A DNA stretch of 64,000 bases from Staphylotrichum longicolle (taxonomy: Eukaryota; Ascomycota; Sordariomycetes; Sordariales; Chaetomiaceae), in the NCBI GenBank assembly GCA_019096155.1, contig JAHCVI010000002.1:1364001-1428000 (forward strand), written 5' to 3'. Shown piece after piece: positions 24,306 to 32,540 of the stretch. How positions within the stretch are numbered: position 1 is the stretch's first letter; the number at the start of each line of letters is the position of its first letter. The notes under the pieces are model-generated. The model ran no database searches. It was not told the DNA's origin and saw only the letters and a program-made list of their open reading frames with translations. The translations under genes and the position numbers were made by a program.

Positions 24306-25236
24306 ATGACTGAGCCACGGGGCCGCCGCTCATCCATCGTCGAGATTGCAGCGGAACGAGCGAACCTCGCATCCCTCGATGTAAGTCTGACACATATCCA
24401 AGCCACACCACCATCACACAAACCCCGAGGCTTTCCCAAAGAAAACGTCCTTTACAGAACCCCTGGCACAGCACTGACCATTGTCAGTCCTCCATCACCG
24501 ACCGCCTCCCGGCCTACTCCAAGACGCTCTTCGAGGCCAAGACGGCACGCCGCCTGACGTTCGAGGACATCGCGCAGCACCTCGGCCGCAGCGAGGTGGC
24601 CGTGGCGGCCATGTTCTACGGGCAGGCGCAGGCGTCGCCCCAGGACGCGCTGCGGCTGACGCAGCTGCTGGGCCTGTCGCCCGAGTCGCCCGTCGCGTCG
24701 CAGATGATGGGCTTCCCCGACCGCGGCCGCGCGGGGCCCATGCCGCCCGTCGAGCCGCTCATTTATCGATTGTACGAGATTGTGCAGAACTACGGGTACG
24801 CCTTCAAGGCGGTGCTGAACGAGAAGTTTGGCGACGGCATCATGAGCGCCATCTGCTTCAACAGCAAGGTCGAGAAGGAGGTGGATGAGGGGGGCGCCGA
24901 GTGGGTGGTGATTACCCTGAGGGGAAAGTGGTGGGTTCTCTTTTCTCTCTGTCTCTTGTCTTTTCCCTCTTCCTTTTCCGGATGGGGTGTGCTGGGTTCC
25001 GGGGTGTGGTGCGGGTAGATGGTTGCGGTCGGGTGCTTCTCCGCGGTGACGGCGAAGGGACGTTCCTAGGTTCATCGAGGCATTCTCCCTTGGGAGTCTC
25101 ATGTCCTTCCACGGCTCTGCACAACCTGTCGTCCCCTTCCATTCCTCGCCCCCGTGCCCGTGTTTCCCTCTTGTCCACACCTCGGGACACCCTTGCTGAT
25201 TGCTGAACGACCAGGCTTCCTTTCACTCGGTTCTAG
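24306..25236 (+). CDS. cynS: Cyanate hydratase (cyanase)
   Basis: Three exons: 24306-24380, 24488-24930 and 25215-25236, giving 179 aa. Introns are 107 nt (donor GTAAGT, acceptor TTGTCAG) and 284 nt (donor GTGGGT, acceptor GACCAG). The last coding exon is only 22 nt and supplies W-LPFTRF before the stop, the ending expected for this family. Cyanase converts cyanate and bicarbonate to ammonia and carbon dioxide. The N-terminal helix-turn-helix-like region (LTFEDIAQHLGRSEVAVAAM) and the C-terminal catalytic region are both present, with the active-site Arg and Glu in IYRLYEIVQNYG and the Ser in MSAICF. The length is slightly above bacterial cyanase because of the N-terminal extension. It is cytosolic and acts in detoxification and use of cyanate as a nitrogen source. 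It was not seen next to a carbonic anhydrase here. Confidence 0.93.
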
Positions 25237-25503
25237 ACCGCCAGACGGGACGGTTGTGTGCCCCAGGGTTTGGATGAGGGACTTGTTTATTTCCTTTCAA
25301 AGGATCATCGACGGGGACTGAAAGGGTGCTATCGGGTAGGGCTTCGAGGCGGTCATGTCCGGTCCGGCAAGTTCCAGTCATTCTTCTCTTTCAATTTTGG
25401 CAGGGGGTGAAAAGGCTCGATTTTGACTGGACTCTGTGTTTGTGGTGTTGATGTTCTTTTAGTCGAGGCTGGGCAGGCACATGACAAACAACGGCGAGAT
25501 CAA

Positions 25504-25537
25504 CAATACTAAGGGGTTCAGGGGGGACAATACTAAG
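25504..25537 (+). promoter_or_regulatory. Paired CAATACTAAG elements, distal
   Basis: Two perfect copies of CAATACTAAG at 25504-25513 and 25528-25537, spaced 24 nt start to start, about 0.6 kb upstream of the pheromone ATG. The second extends to ACAATACTAAGCT, a 13-mer shared with the most proximal copy. A role as a transcription-factor site is inferred from repetition and position only. Confidence 0.55.
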
Positions 25538-25748
25538 CTCAACGCCACCACGACCCTTGACCTCAACGGTCTGCAAGCCTCGCGGAAACTTCCATTTTCT
25601 TGGTCTATCTCCATTTGCAATCAAAGGGAATTCAGGAATGCGGATCCTTGAAGACTCGTGGTTGCCACGCTGTGCTTGTTCCCCGTTTAGTCTAGAAGGT
25701 TGCCCCTTTGCCTCACCGGCCACACCTTGCCCCTTGCTTCCCAGCGGA

Positions 25749-25772
25749 CAATACCAAGAGCACAATACTAAG
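25749..25772 (+). promoter_or_regulatory. Paired CAATACTAAG elements, proximal
   Basis: CAATACCAAG at 25749-25758 (one mismatch) and a perfect CAATACTAAG at 25763-25772, spaced 14 nt, about 0.33 kb upstream of the pheromone ATG. They repeat the distal pair in the same orientation. The ACAAT core resembles HMG-box recognition cores, and mating regulators in ascomycetes include HMG-box and MAT-alpha proteins, but no binding has been shown here. Confidence 0.55.
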
Positions 25773-25976
25773 CTTTCCGCAGCCTTACCAAGAAAGTGAA
25801 CCGTCTCTTTTTGGGTGTTTGTTCTGTCAGAACTCCAAAGCGAGGGATGTCAAAGAATACGACGAGGGTCGAGAACGCTTGCCATTCTCTCCCCCTTGTT
25901 GGACAGCGGAAAGAATAGCAACAGCACCTCGGCGGGAATGATCTTCGAGTATGGCCTCGTCCTCGTCGAAAAAAAG

Positions 25977-25983
25977 TATAAGA
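25977..25983 (+). promoter_or_regulatory. TATA-like element of the pheromone gene
   Basis: TATAAGA follows an A-run and lies about 115 bp before the pheromone ATG. It is followed by CT-rich sequence and then CA-rich leader sequence, the usual arrangement of a strongly expressed fungal gene. Confidence 0.5.
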
Positions 25984-26096
25984 AAGCTCCTCTCTCTCGA
26001 CCACAACCCAGTCTTCTCCTCTCATCATCAGCTCACATTCACATTCACACAAGACATCTTCAGCTTTTTCAAGCCAAAAACCCCCAATCAATCAAC

Positions 26097-26171
26097 ATGC
26101 CTTCCACCACCGCTCAGACCAAGGTCCCCCAGACCTCCACCAACTTCAACGCCTACTGCGTTGTCATGTAA
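26097..26171 (+). CDS. mfa-1: a-factor-type lipopeptide pheromone precursor (MFA-1/PPG2 family)
   Basis: A 24-codon gene that ordinary gene callers miss. The peptide begins MPSTTAQTKVPQT, continues with a short Asn/Phe/Tyr segment and ends CVVM, a CaaX box for farnesylation, removal of the last three residues and carboxyl methylation. Neurospora crassa MFA-1 has the same length, the same MPST start, the KVPQT core and the same CVVM end, from established knowledge of that family. The mature product is a short prenylated peptide exported, in yeast, by a Ste6-type ABC transporter and sensed by a Ste3-class receptor on the opposite mating type. The start codon has a good context (CAACATGC). No intron interrupts the frame. 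A TATA-like box, repeated upstream elements and a long gene-free 3' region agree with the long-UTR transcripts known for such genes. Expression is expected to depend on mating type. Confidence 0.95.
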   Translation: MPSTTAQTKVPQTSTNFNAYCVVM

Positions 26172-27515
26172 ATGACAACCGGGGGACTCCCGGTTCGGGC
26201 GAGTCGCTGACGGGCACCATCTCCTGCTTCCACCAACACCACAAGAGGGTCCTCTCCGACCTCTTGCGCCAAACATGACATCCCTACTCTCTCAGCTGCA
26301 ACACCAACACATTCCAGGGCGACGGAAAGCTCCTTCTCTTAGCTTCCCCTCCCCCTGCCTGCTGAGAGCGCCAGGGCTGTTCCAGGAGATGGCCTCTGTC
26401 AACGCTTGACACCAAACGCAAAACCTTTTCGTCGGCCGGCCTCATAAACAGCAACAAAATCTTCTTCCCGACACATACTCACCTACCAACACCGCCGACG
26501 ATTTTTTTTCCTTGTTTCGCTTCTCGAACGGACTTTGCAAACATCACGGCGGCCAGCCACTCGGCAGTTTCTCGCCTCTTTTTATCCTCGGCTCCTCTCA
26601 TCGACACGCAGTCTCCCTTGTGTGTCAGTCAGCCAGCCCGGTTTTATACAAACGACAAACTTTCAGTTTCGAATTATCCCCCCCTTCCTTGTCCATTTTG
26701 CCAGGCGGGCTATTTCGCGATGTCGCCTTTGCTTGGCGGTGGGGTGGGCGTTGAGGAGGAGTCGCGACCTTCTTGTTCGCTCATCTGAGGGTTTGGGGAT
26801 TCTTTAGCCTTTTTGTATACAGCTTCTTAGGGATGGTTGATGGAGTGGGTTCTCTGGGAGGTGACTTTTGGGGCTGTCGTTTTCCGGTTGCTTCTTTGGT
26901 ACCTGGCGGAGGATATGGTATATAAAAATCGAGGCCGGTTTGACACACTTTTCGGCTCACTCGTGCTCGTGACTGTGACTTGGATGTGTACAACTCAGAC
27001 TCTTCTCCGTAAATGGGTCCCTCTCTGTTAAGTTGAAGTTGCGGAGGTCCCTTCTGTTTGTGCTGGCGGCCCGCAAGGATTGGATAGATTTCGGGAGAAT
27101 GTGATCTGTTTTTTTCTTGTTTAAACTGAGCACCATGCTCTGGGTTGAACATTCTGCAGTTTTCGGATGGTGCTCTGGAAAGAGACAAGGCTGCCCGTGG
27201 AGGTCTTCGTTTTTGCACGAACCGTTCCATTTCTGCTAAGTACCCGCATCAACAGCTGAAGTTCTGAGTATTTTTTAGTTGTGAAGTGACCAGGTGTTCA
27301 GCATGAATATTCCCATCTCAGTCTAAGGGATGGCTGTAACAGACAAACATGATTCTCAGCTGAGGGGTATCGGCTGTCTCGCCGGACCCATTGAACTGCT
27401 CATGCGAAGGAAGAAATCATTCAGGGGGAAACTTTGGTAATCAACAACCAGCATTTCCTGTAGTGTTTGTATCTTCATATGCTCAAAACCAAACATGCAT
27501 CACCATCCTTCACAA
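26172..27515. other. Long gene-free region downstream of the pheromone gene
   Basis: About 1.3 kb before the tRNA gene. Directly after the stop codon is a potential hairpin (AACCGGG/CCCGGTT around a five-base loop, 26177-26195). The rest is T-rich on the plus strand and becomes AT-rich towards 27.5 kb. It probably includes a long 3' UTR. No other gene is supported. Confidence 0.55.
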
Positions 27516-27587
27516 GCCCGCATGGCTCAGTGGTAGAGCGTGTCACTAGTAATGACAAGGTCGTCAGTTCGATTCTGGCTGTGGGCA
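27516..27587 (+). tRNA. tRNA-Thr (anticodon AGT)
   Basis: A 72-nt sequence folds as a complete cloverleaf. The acceptor arm is GCCCGCA with TGTGGGC (one G-T pair) and discriminator A. The D arm is GCTC/GAGC with loop AGTGGTA, the anticodon stem TGTCA/TGACA closes loop CTAGTAA giving anticodon AGT, and the T arm is GTCAG-TTCGATT-CTGGC. Internal A and B boxes are present, there is no intron, and CCA is not encoded, as usual for eukaryotic nuclear tRNA genes. An oligo-T terminator follows 28 nt later. Confidence 0.95.
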
Positions 27588-27615
27588 AATAACTCCAATG
27601 TGGAGTTAACCATCC

Positions 27616-27620
27616 TTTTT
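27616..27620 (+). terminator. RNA polymerase III terminator of tRNA-Thr
   Basis: A run of five T 28 nt after the tRNA end, backed up by a run of seven T at 27625-27631, is a standard Pol III stop. Confidence 0.75.
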
Positions 27621-27758
27621 CGCGTTTTTTTACTCACAGTCTTTGATGAATTATGAAATAAGATTTTGAGTTTTCTGCAAATTGAACATGAGAGGAAGGA
27701 GGCTGCAGGTTTGCGTGTGGTGAGGGAACCTTCAGTCGCACAGAGCAAAAGGCAGAAA

Positions 27759-27773
27759 GGGTTAGGGTTAAAG
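27759..27773. promoter_or_regulatory. Telo-box-like GGGTTAGGGTTA element
   Basis: Two TTAGGG-type units in tandem, about 140 bp upstream of the EBP2 start codon. On the other strand it reads TAACCCTAACCC. In yeasts the Myb-family factor Tbf1 binds this kind of sequence at snoRNA and ribosomal-protein promoters. Position before a ribosome-biogenesis gene makes a regulatory use plausible. Confidence 0.5.
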
Positions 27774-27913
27774 TATGCCACTTGAGGCCATTTGCCCCAC
27801 CTTGCTATCTTATCTTATCACTCAATCGCGCCGGCCAGCCAAAAAAAGTTTTGGAGAGGTTCAGAAGCTGCAAGTCCTCCATCAATCAACACCGTCCCCA
27901 CACAGCAGCAGCC

Positions 27914-29247
27914 ATGGCGAAGAAAGGCACGACACAATCCCCCAAGGCGGGGTCAAAGCCTAAGTCACCGGTCACAAATAACAAGGCCAGCAAGCAAAAA
28001 GGTGACAGGAGGAAGTCCAATGAGCCGGCTGTCGCGAAAGTAGTTGAGGAAAACGAGGAAGAGTGGGAGGACGAGAGCGACGAGGAGGCGCCCAAGACCA
28101 ACGACCGCAAGTCCAACAAGAGGAAAGCCAGGGATGAAGAGTCGAGCGAGGATGACAGCGACTCAGAGGGCAGCGACGACGGCGAAGGGTTTGGTGGCAT
28201 CGACCTGGAGGGGATAGACGACTCCGACTCGGAATCCGAACTCGACTCGGATGGAGGCGCCGAGGAGGACGACGGGGAGGAGGAGATTGACGTCGATGAG
28301 CTTTCCGCCGAAGACGAGGAAGATGAGGAACAAATTGCCGCTGGCACCCGCGTCCGCCAAACAATTAACAACAAGGAGGGCCTCCTCGCCGCTCTGCGGC
28401 GCTTCGCCCTCAATACGGACCCAAAAACGGTTCCCTTCGCCTTCCACCAGTCCATCGTCGCGTCCAAGAACACCGAGGAGTCCATCCCATCTGTCGATGA
28501 CGACCTGCAGCGCGAGCTGGCCTTTATGAACCAGTCTCTCGAAGCCGCCCGGCAAGCGCGCGTGCTGCTGCGCAAGGAGGGCGTGCCCTTCACTCGGCCG
28601 ACGGATTTCTTCGCCGAGACGGTTCGCAGCGACGAGACTATGCAGAAGGTGAAGGCGAAGCTGGTTGAGGAGGCGACTGCCAAGAAGGCCTCCGCCGAGG
28701 CCCGCAAGCAGCGCGACCTCAAGAAGTTCGGCAAGCAGGTCCAAATTCAGAAGCAGCAGGAGCGCGCAAAGCAAAAGCGCGAGACCCTCGAGAAGATTAA
28801 CCTGCTCAAGAAGAGTATGTTTCCTCTTTTTCCATGTACTGACTTCTCTCTTCCCCCCTTACTAACGCCATGTTCGCAGAGCGGCAAGAAGGCGGCTCCT
28901 CGGGCCTCGGCGCGAACGAAGTCGACGACCTCTTCGACGTGGCCGTCGACAACGAGCTCCGATCGGGCGGCGGCGGCGGCAACAACAAGAAGCGCTCCGC
29001 GGGCGACCACGGCCCGCCCAGCGCCAAGCGGCAAAAGAAGGATTCCAAGTACGGCTTCGGCGGCAAGAAGCGCTTCAGCAAGTCGGGCGACGCCATGTCG
29101 TCGGGCGACCTGAGCTCGTTCAACGCCAAGCGGATGAAGAGCGGTGGTGGACCGGGCCGCGGCGGGCCGGGTGGCGGCGGCCCCAAGAAGGGCGGGAAGC
29201 CTAGGTTGGGGAAGAGTCGGAGGCAGGCGCAGGCTGGCAAGAGGTAG
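27914..29247 (+). CDS. EBP2: rRNA-processing protein Ebp2
   Basis: Two exons (27914-28814, 28880-29247), 65-nt intron (donor GTATGT, branch ACTAAC, acceptor TTCGCAG), phase 1, 422 aa. Ebp2 is a nucleolar factor needed for 27S pre-rRNA processing and 60S subunit assembly, working with Rrs1 and Nop7-class factors. Visible features are a Lys-rich then very acidic N-terminal half, and the conserved Ebp2 core starting near ELAFMNQSLEAA and including GVPFTRPTDFFAE, KKFGKQVQIQKQQERAK and DDLFDVAVDNE. The tail has SKYGFGGKKRFSKSGDA, a Gly/Arg-rich segment and KPRLGKSRRQAQ. An upstream extension of the open frame to 27782 has no ATG, and 27914 (GCCATGG) is the clear start. Confidence 0.95.
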
Positions 29248-30692
29248 AGAGTGGTAATGGCGGGCGTTTTGTAGGACTGTTTGGTAGAAAGGTTATGACA
29301 CATATACCTGTCCAATTGTACCACTGTCCTTGTATTAGTGATGACTGTGCGTTGGGGCAGCTTCGTTGGAGAATGTCAGCAGAAGGCAAGGCATGTATTG
29401 AGCATGATCTCTCTGGGATACACACGTCCTGGGTTGTTCAGGGCATTTCCAATATAGTATCAACTCTGGGTTACGAGACCACGAGCCCCCCTCCTTAACT
29501 CGCCCCGGTGTCTTCACTCTTTTACCTGCTACCCTCATGGTGATGATATCCTTGTAGCCCCGACAAAACCACAGTGCAAAAGACTCGTAAAACCCAAGGC
29601 ACCGAGCCGAGTAACAAAGACGTGCGCCATTGTCCCTCGAGTCTACCTCCGAGGACAACAGTCGTTGTAAAGCAGTTCGCTCAAGTTTGCTTTGAATCGC
29701 CGTTGTCAGACTACGAGTCTTCAGCCAGTGGTTCCCTAGTAGAAAGCAAACTTTCCGAGTTGATTCAGTATCAGGCTTGAAGATGACTCTCACAAAATAC
29801 GCTCCAAGTCACTAAAGAGTCGTTGGCGATCAAACCAAATCCACTTAAGAATAGAGATAAAACGCATCACCATATCGCGCAAGAGCAACCGACAAGACAA
29901 AACAACGCCACCCAGTGGTTGCTTGATCGCTTGCCTGACTTGCCTGCTTGCTAACAGTTCAACTGCAATACCACTGTCGTTCTCCAGGCTCAGTCCGCCA
30001 AACCTTGAGAGACAGACACAGAGCACCCAAGGCTATTTTCAAACATGAACAGACAAGACACCATTGCACCCAAATATTGAGAGGGATGATTGAGGTAGAT
30101 AGGGATTTCGTTTCGTTCCTTCATTCCTTCGTTCGTGCCTGAGCTACCAAGTTATGATCGATCCCATTCCATGACTGCCCTGACCTGACTTTGCTAAACG
30201 AAAAACCTAAGAGAAAAGGCAGAAAGCAAAAAAGCGAAGAGCAGAAAAGCCGGAACCAAAAAAGGAGAGAACAAAAAGACCAGCGTCTGTCTGCCTGCCC
30301 GCCTGCCCGCCTGCCCGAGAGCCGCAAATAAAAACAGGGCACAAAAAACAGAGAGAACAAAAAAATCCTCGTGGTATCGTGCAACGCCAACCATGCTTGC
30401 GGGGAGTGCCGTGTGTGGCAAGACTGAGAGTGAGAGAGAGAATATGCTGCTTGCTTTGCTTGCTTTGCTTGCTTTGCTTGCTTGCTGCAACTGCTGGGGA
30501 ACCACTAAAGAGGTTTTTCGCCAGTAGACATTAATGAAATAACGCCATGCAGAGACTCGGGTGTGTGTTGTGTGTGTGGTTTTGTGTGTGTATCCCGGGG
30601 AGATGGAGGAGACAAAAGAGAACCGGGGGGTATCAATAAACGACCATCAGTCCCAACTGCGGCTTTGCAGAAGTATTCCCATCCCCTCCTCA
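29248..30692. other. Convergent intergenic region with low-complexity tracts
   Basis: About 1.45 kb between EBP2 and the Mub1 gene, tail to tail. It holds simple repeats: CCTGCCCG-type units at 30293-30317, a TTGCTTTGC-type array at 30450-30486 and GT-rich sequence at 30562-30591. No gene is supported. Confidence 0.55.
30450..30486. repeat. Minisatellite of 9-bp TTGCTTTGC units
   Basis: About four head-to-tail imperfect copies of a TTGCTTTGC unit lie in noncoding DNA close to the 3' end of the Mub1 gene. They are likely variable in length. Confidence 0.8.
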
Positions 30693-32540
30693 TCATTGCG
30701 TCGCGGCGATGCACCAGTGGCGATGGAACGCCCATGCGCTCTTCTGGCATTCCTTGCTGCAGTACTTGGTCCGTCGGCAGCGGCGGCACTTCGCAAACTG
30801 CCGAGTGAACTCTTCCCACTTGCCGCACTGGTAGTAGGCGCATTGCCGAATGCCTCCCCTGGTATCATCCTTGCGGCACAGGTTCCTCATAACCACCCCG
30901 GCCCAGTACTGCATGTCGGTGCTGTGGTATCTGACCGTGAATTTCTCCACAAGCGGGAAGATGTTCAGGTCATTTGGCAGGCAATATTCCTCCTCGGCAT
31001 CCTCGCCTGCCTGCTCCATCTCGGCCTCGAGGGCGAGCGGGTCGACTCCGTCAAGAAGTTGGATCTCTTTGCCGATCTTGAGCTTGGGCACGAGATGGCT
31101 CCTCTGAAAATACTTTCTGAGGTTGCAGTACTTGGAAACGTAGGCCAGAAGCTGGAGCGACATCAGGACGTCCTCTTCCCTGGGCATGGCGGCGAGCACC
31201 TGCGGGTTCGGGCTGACTTGGCGATCGAGAAGGTAACGTGGGACACTGGCGTTAGGCAATGCTGGCTGCGGCGGGCTCACGAGCGTCGGCCGGTTCGGAG
31301 ACAAGCCAATGGCTGGGACCGGCGTGGGCGTATTGTTGGTGGGGACGCTACCATCGACAGGACCCTGGTGCGTAATGTTAAATGTTCCGGCGTCCTGGGT
31401 TTCGGATGCTGTTGGGGTTGTCAGGTCAATAGCCCCGCCGGCCATGATGCTGTCCCCATCTTCCACCGTGATGCCCTGCACCTCAACCTCTTGCTGCATG
31501 TCTCCGGTGCCCGACATCTCAGCATCGGGCGAATCTTCTGACGTGATGCTATCGGCATTCAAATCATCGGTTTCGGCAGCAGACGAGTGTTGATGGCGGA
31601 TAGACGGTCGCCTGCGAGACCGAGCTGCAGCGGCGAGCATCGAAGTTGGGCGCACAGTCGGGGACCGGAGTTGAGGGGGTGGCAGGGGTGTCGTAGGAGA
31701 AGCAGGCTGCGAGGTAATGGCGGATCGAGAGAATGGCAGGATGCCACCGAGGCGGTCGGTGTCCCGGATGGGTCTAACGAACCCATCGGCGGCATCCATA
31801 GAAGGCACCATAGGGGCGAGTGACTGCGCGGTCTGAGGGCCGGGAGATGGAATGGCGTGATGGTGGTGGCGGTGGGCGGTCAAGGGGGTGCGGTCAGCCG
31901 GCGGCGTCACCTGGAATTGCGGAGCGGTTGGCGTGGGGTCGGCATTAGAATGCGCGACCGCGGTTGACGGACCGGCCAGTGCCGCCGACACATCGATCGA
32001 CGGGGGCGGGGCCTGCCTGCGGAAAGTGCGTTGGTCCACGTCCAGGGTCCCGGACCTGGACGAGAAGCTCGACGACTTGTGCACGCGGCTGCTCCCGCCA
32101 ATCCGGTGGCGGTGATGGTCGGATTTCTGCTTGGCCTCCTCGGCCTTTTCGCGAACCTTTTCGATAACCTTGATGTAATTGTCGAGGATGGTAGCAATCA
32201 CCGGAACCATGTCGGCCTCGACCACGCGGGTCCGGACGGCCTCTGTGCCCCTAACTCCTATGTTGACGACGCATTGAAAGGCCAGGTTCCACTTCCACAT
32301 GTCCATCATGTCCTTGCTCCGCCCCTCCTTCAGGATGCAGACCAGCCTCTCGATGCCGCCATCAACGGTGAGGATGTCGCGGATTCTAGCCGATGATGTG
32401 GTAAGATAGGCGAGATGGTTTAGGGAATTGATCAACGGGAGAGTGGACGTGCAGTCGAGCGCTCGTCGGTCATACAAGGCCGTGGTGATGCCCACGGATG
32501 CCTTGTTGACATTGGGTATGCTGAAGTTGGCTTCCCTCAT
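30693..32540 (-). CDS. MUB1: MYND zinc-finger protein Mub1/SamB
   Basis: Single exon, 615 aa, about the length of yeast Mub1. The N-terminal region (MREANFSIPNVNKASVG, then helical repeats to about residue 150) is the conserved Mub1/SamB part. A disordered Ser/Thr/Pro-rich middle is followed by a second helical block (about 430-560) and a C-terminal MYND zinc finger with Cys pairs CAYYQC, CRRC and YCSKEC and the closing HRHWC. In yeast Mub1 partners the ubiquitin ligase Ubr2 and the E2 Rad6 to degrade Rpn4, the activator of proteasome genes. In Aspergillus SamB affects conidiophore development. The start ATG at 32540 matches the family N-terminus. Confidence 0.94.
   Translation of the reverse strand: MREANFSIPNVNKASVGITTALYDRRALDCTSTLPLINSLNHLAYLTTSSARIRDILTVDGGIERLVCILKEGRSKDMMDMWKWNLAFQCVVNIGVRGTEAVRTRVVEADMVPVIATILDNYIKVIEKVREKAEEAKQKSDHHRHRIGGSSRVHKSSSFSSRSGTLDVDQRTFRRQAPPPSIDVSAALAGPSTAVAHSNADPTPTAPQFQVTPPADRTPLTAHRHHHHAIPSPGPQTAQSLAPMVPSMDAADGFVRPIRDTDRLGGILPFSRSAITSQPASPTTPLPPPQLRSPTVRPTSMLAAAARSRRRPSIRHQHSSAAETDDLNADSITSEDSPDAEMSGTGDMQQEVEVQGITVEDGDSIMAGGAIDLTTPTASETQDAGTFNITHQGPVDGSVPTNNTPTPVPAIGLSPNRPTLVSPPQPALPNASVPRYLLDRQVSPNPQVLAAMPREEDVLMSLQLLAYVSKYCNLRKYFQRSHLVPKLKIGKEIQLLDGVDPLALEAEMEQAGEDAEEEYCLPNDLNIFPLVEKFTVRYHSTDMQYWAGVVMRNLCRKDDTRGGIRQCAYYQCGKWEEFTRQFAKCRRCRRTKYCSKECQKSAWAFHRHWCIAATQ

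Larger units (their letters stand above)
25237..26096 (+). promoter_or_regulatory. Upstream region of the pheromone precursor gene
   Basis: 860 bp between cyanase and the pheromone gene. It holds four copies of a decamer (two separate entries), a TATA-like TATAAGA at 25977-25983, then a CT-rich and CA-rich stretch typical of a fungal transcription start and leader just before the ATG. The open frames here are short and not conserved. Confidence 0.6.

Noticed and set aside
27759..27773. True telomere or chromosome end
   Set aside because: Only two repeat units, flanked on both sides by unique gene-bearing DNA.
27782..27913. N-terminal extension of Ebp2
   Set aside because: No ATG at the frame start. 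The family N-terminus and a strong context place the start at 27914.
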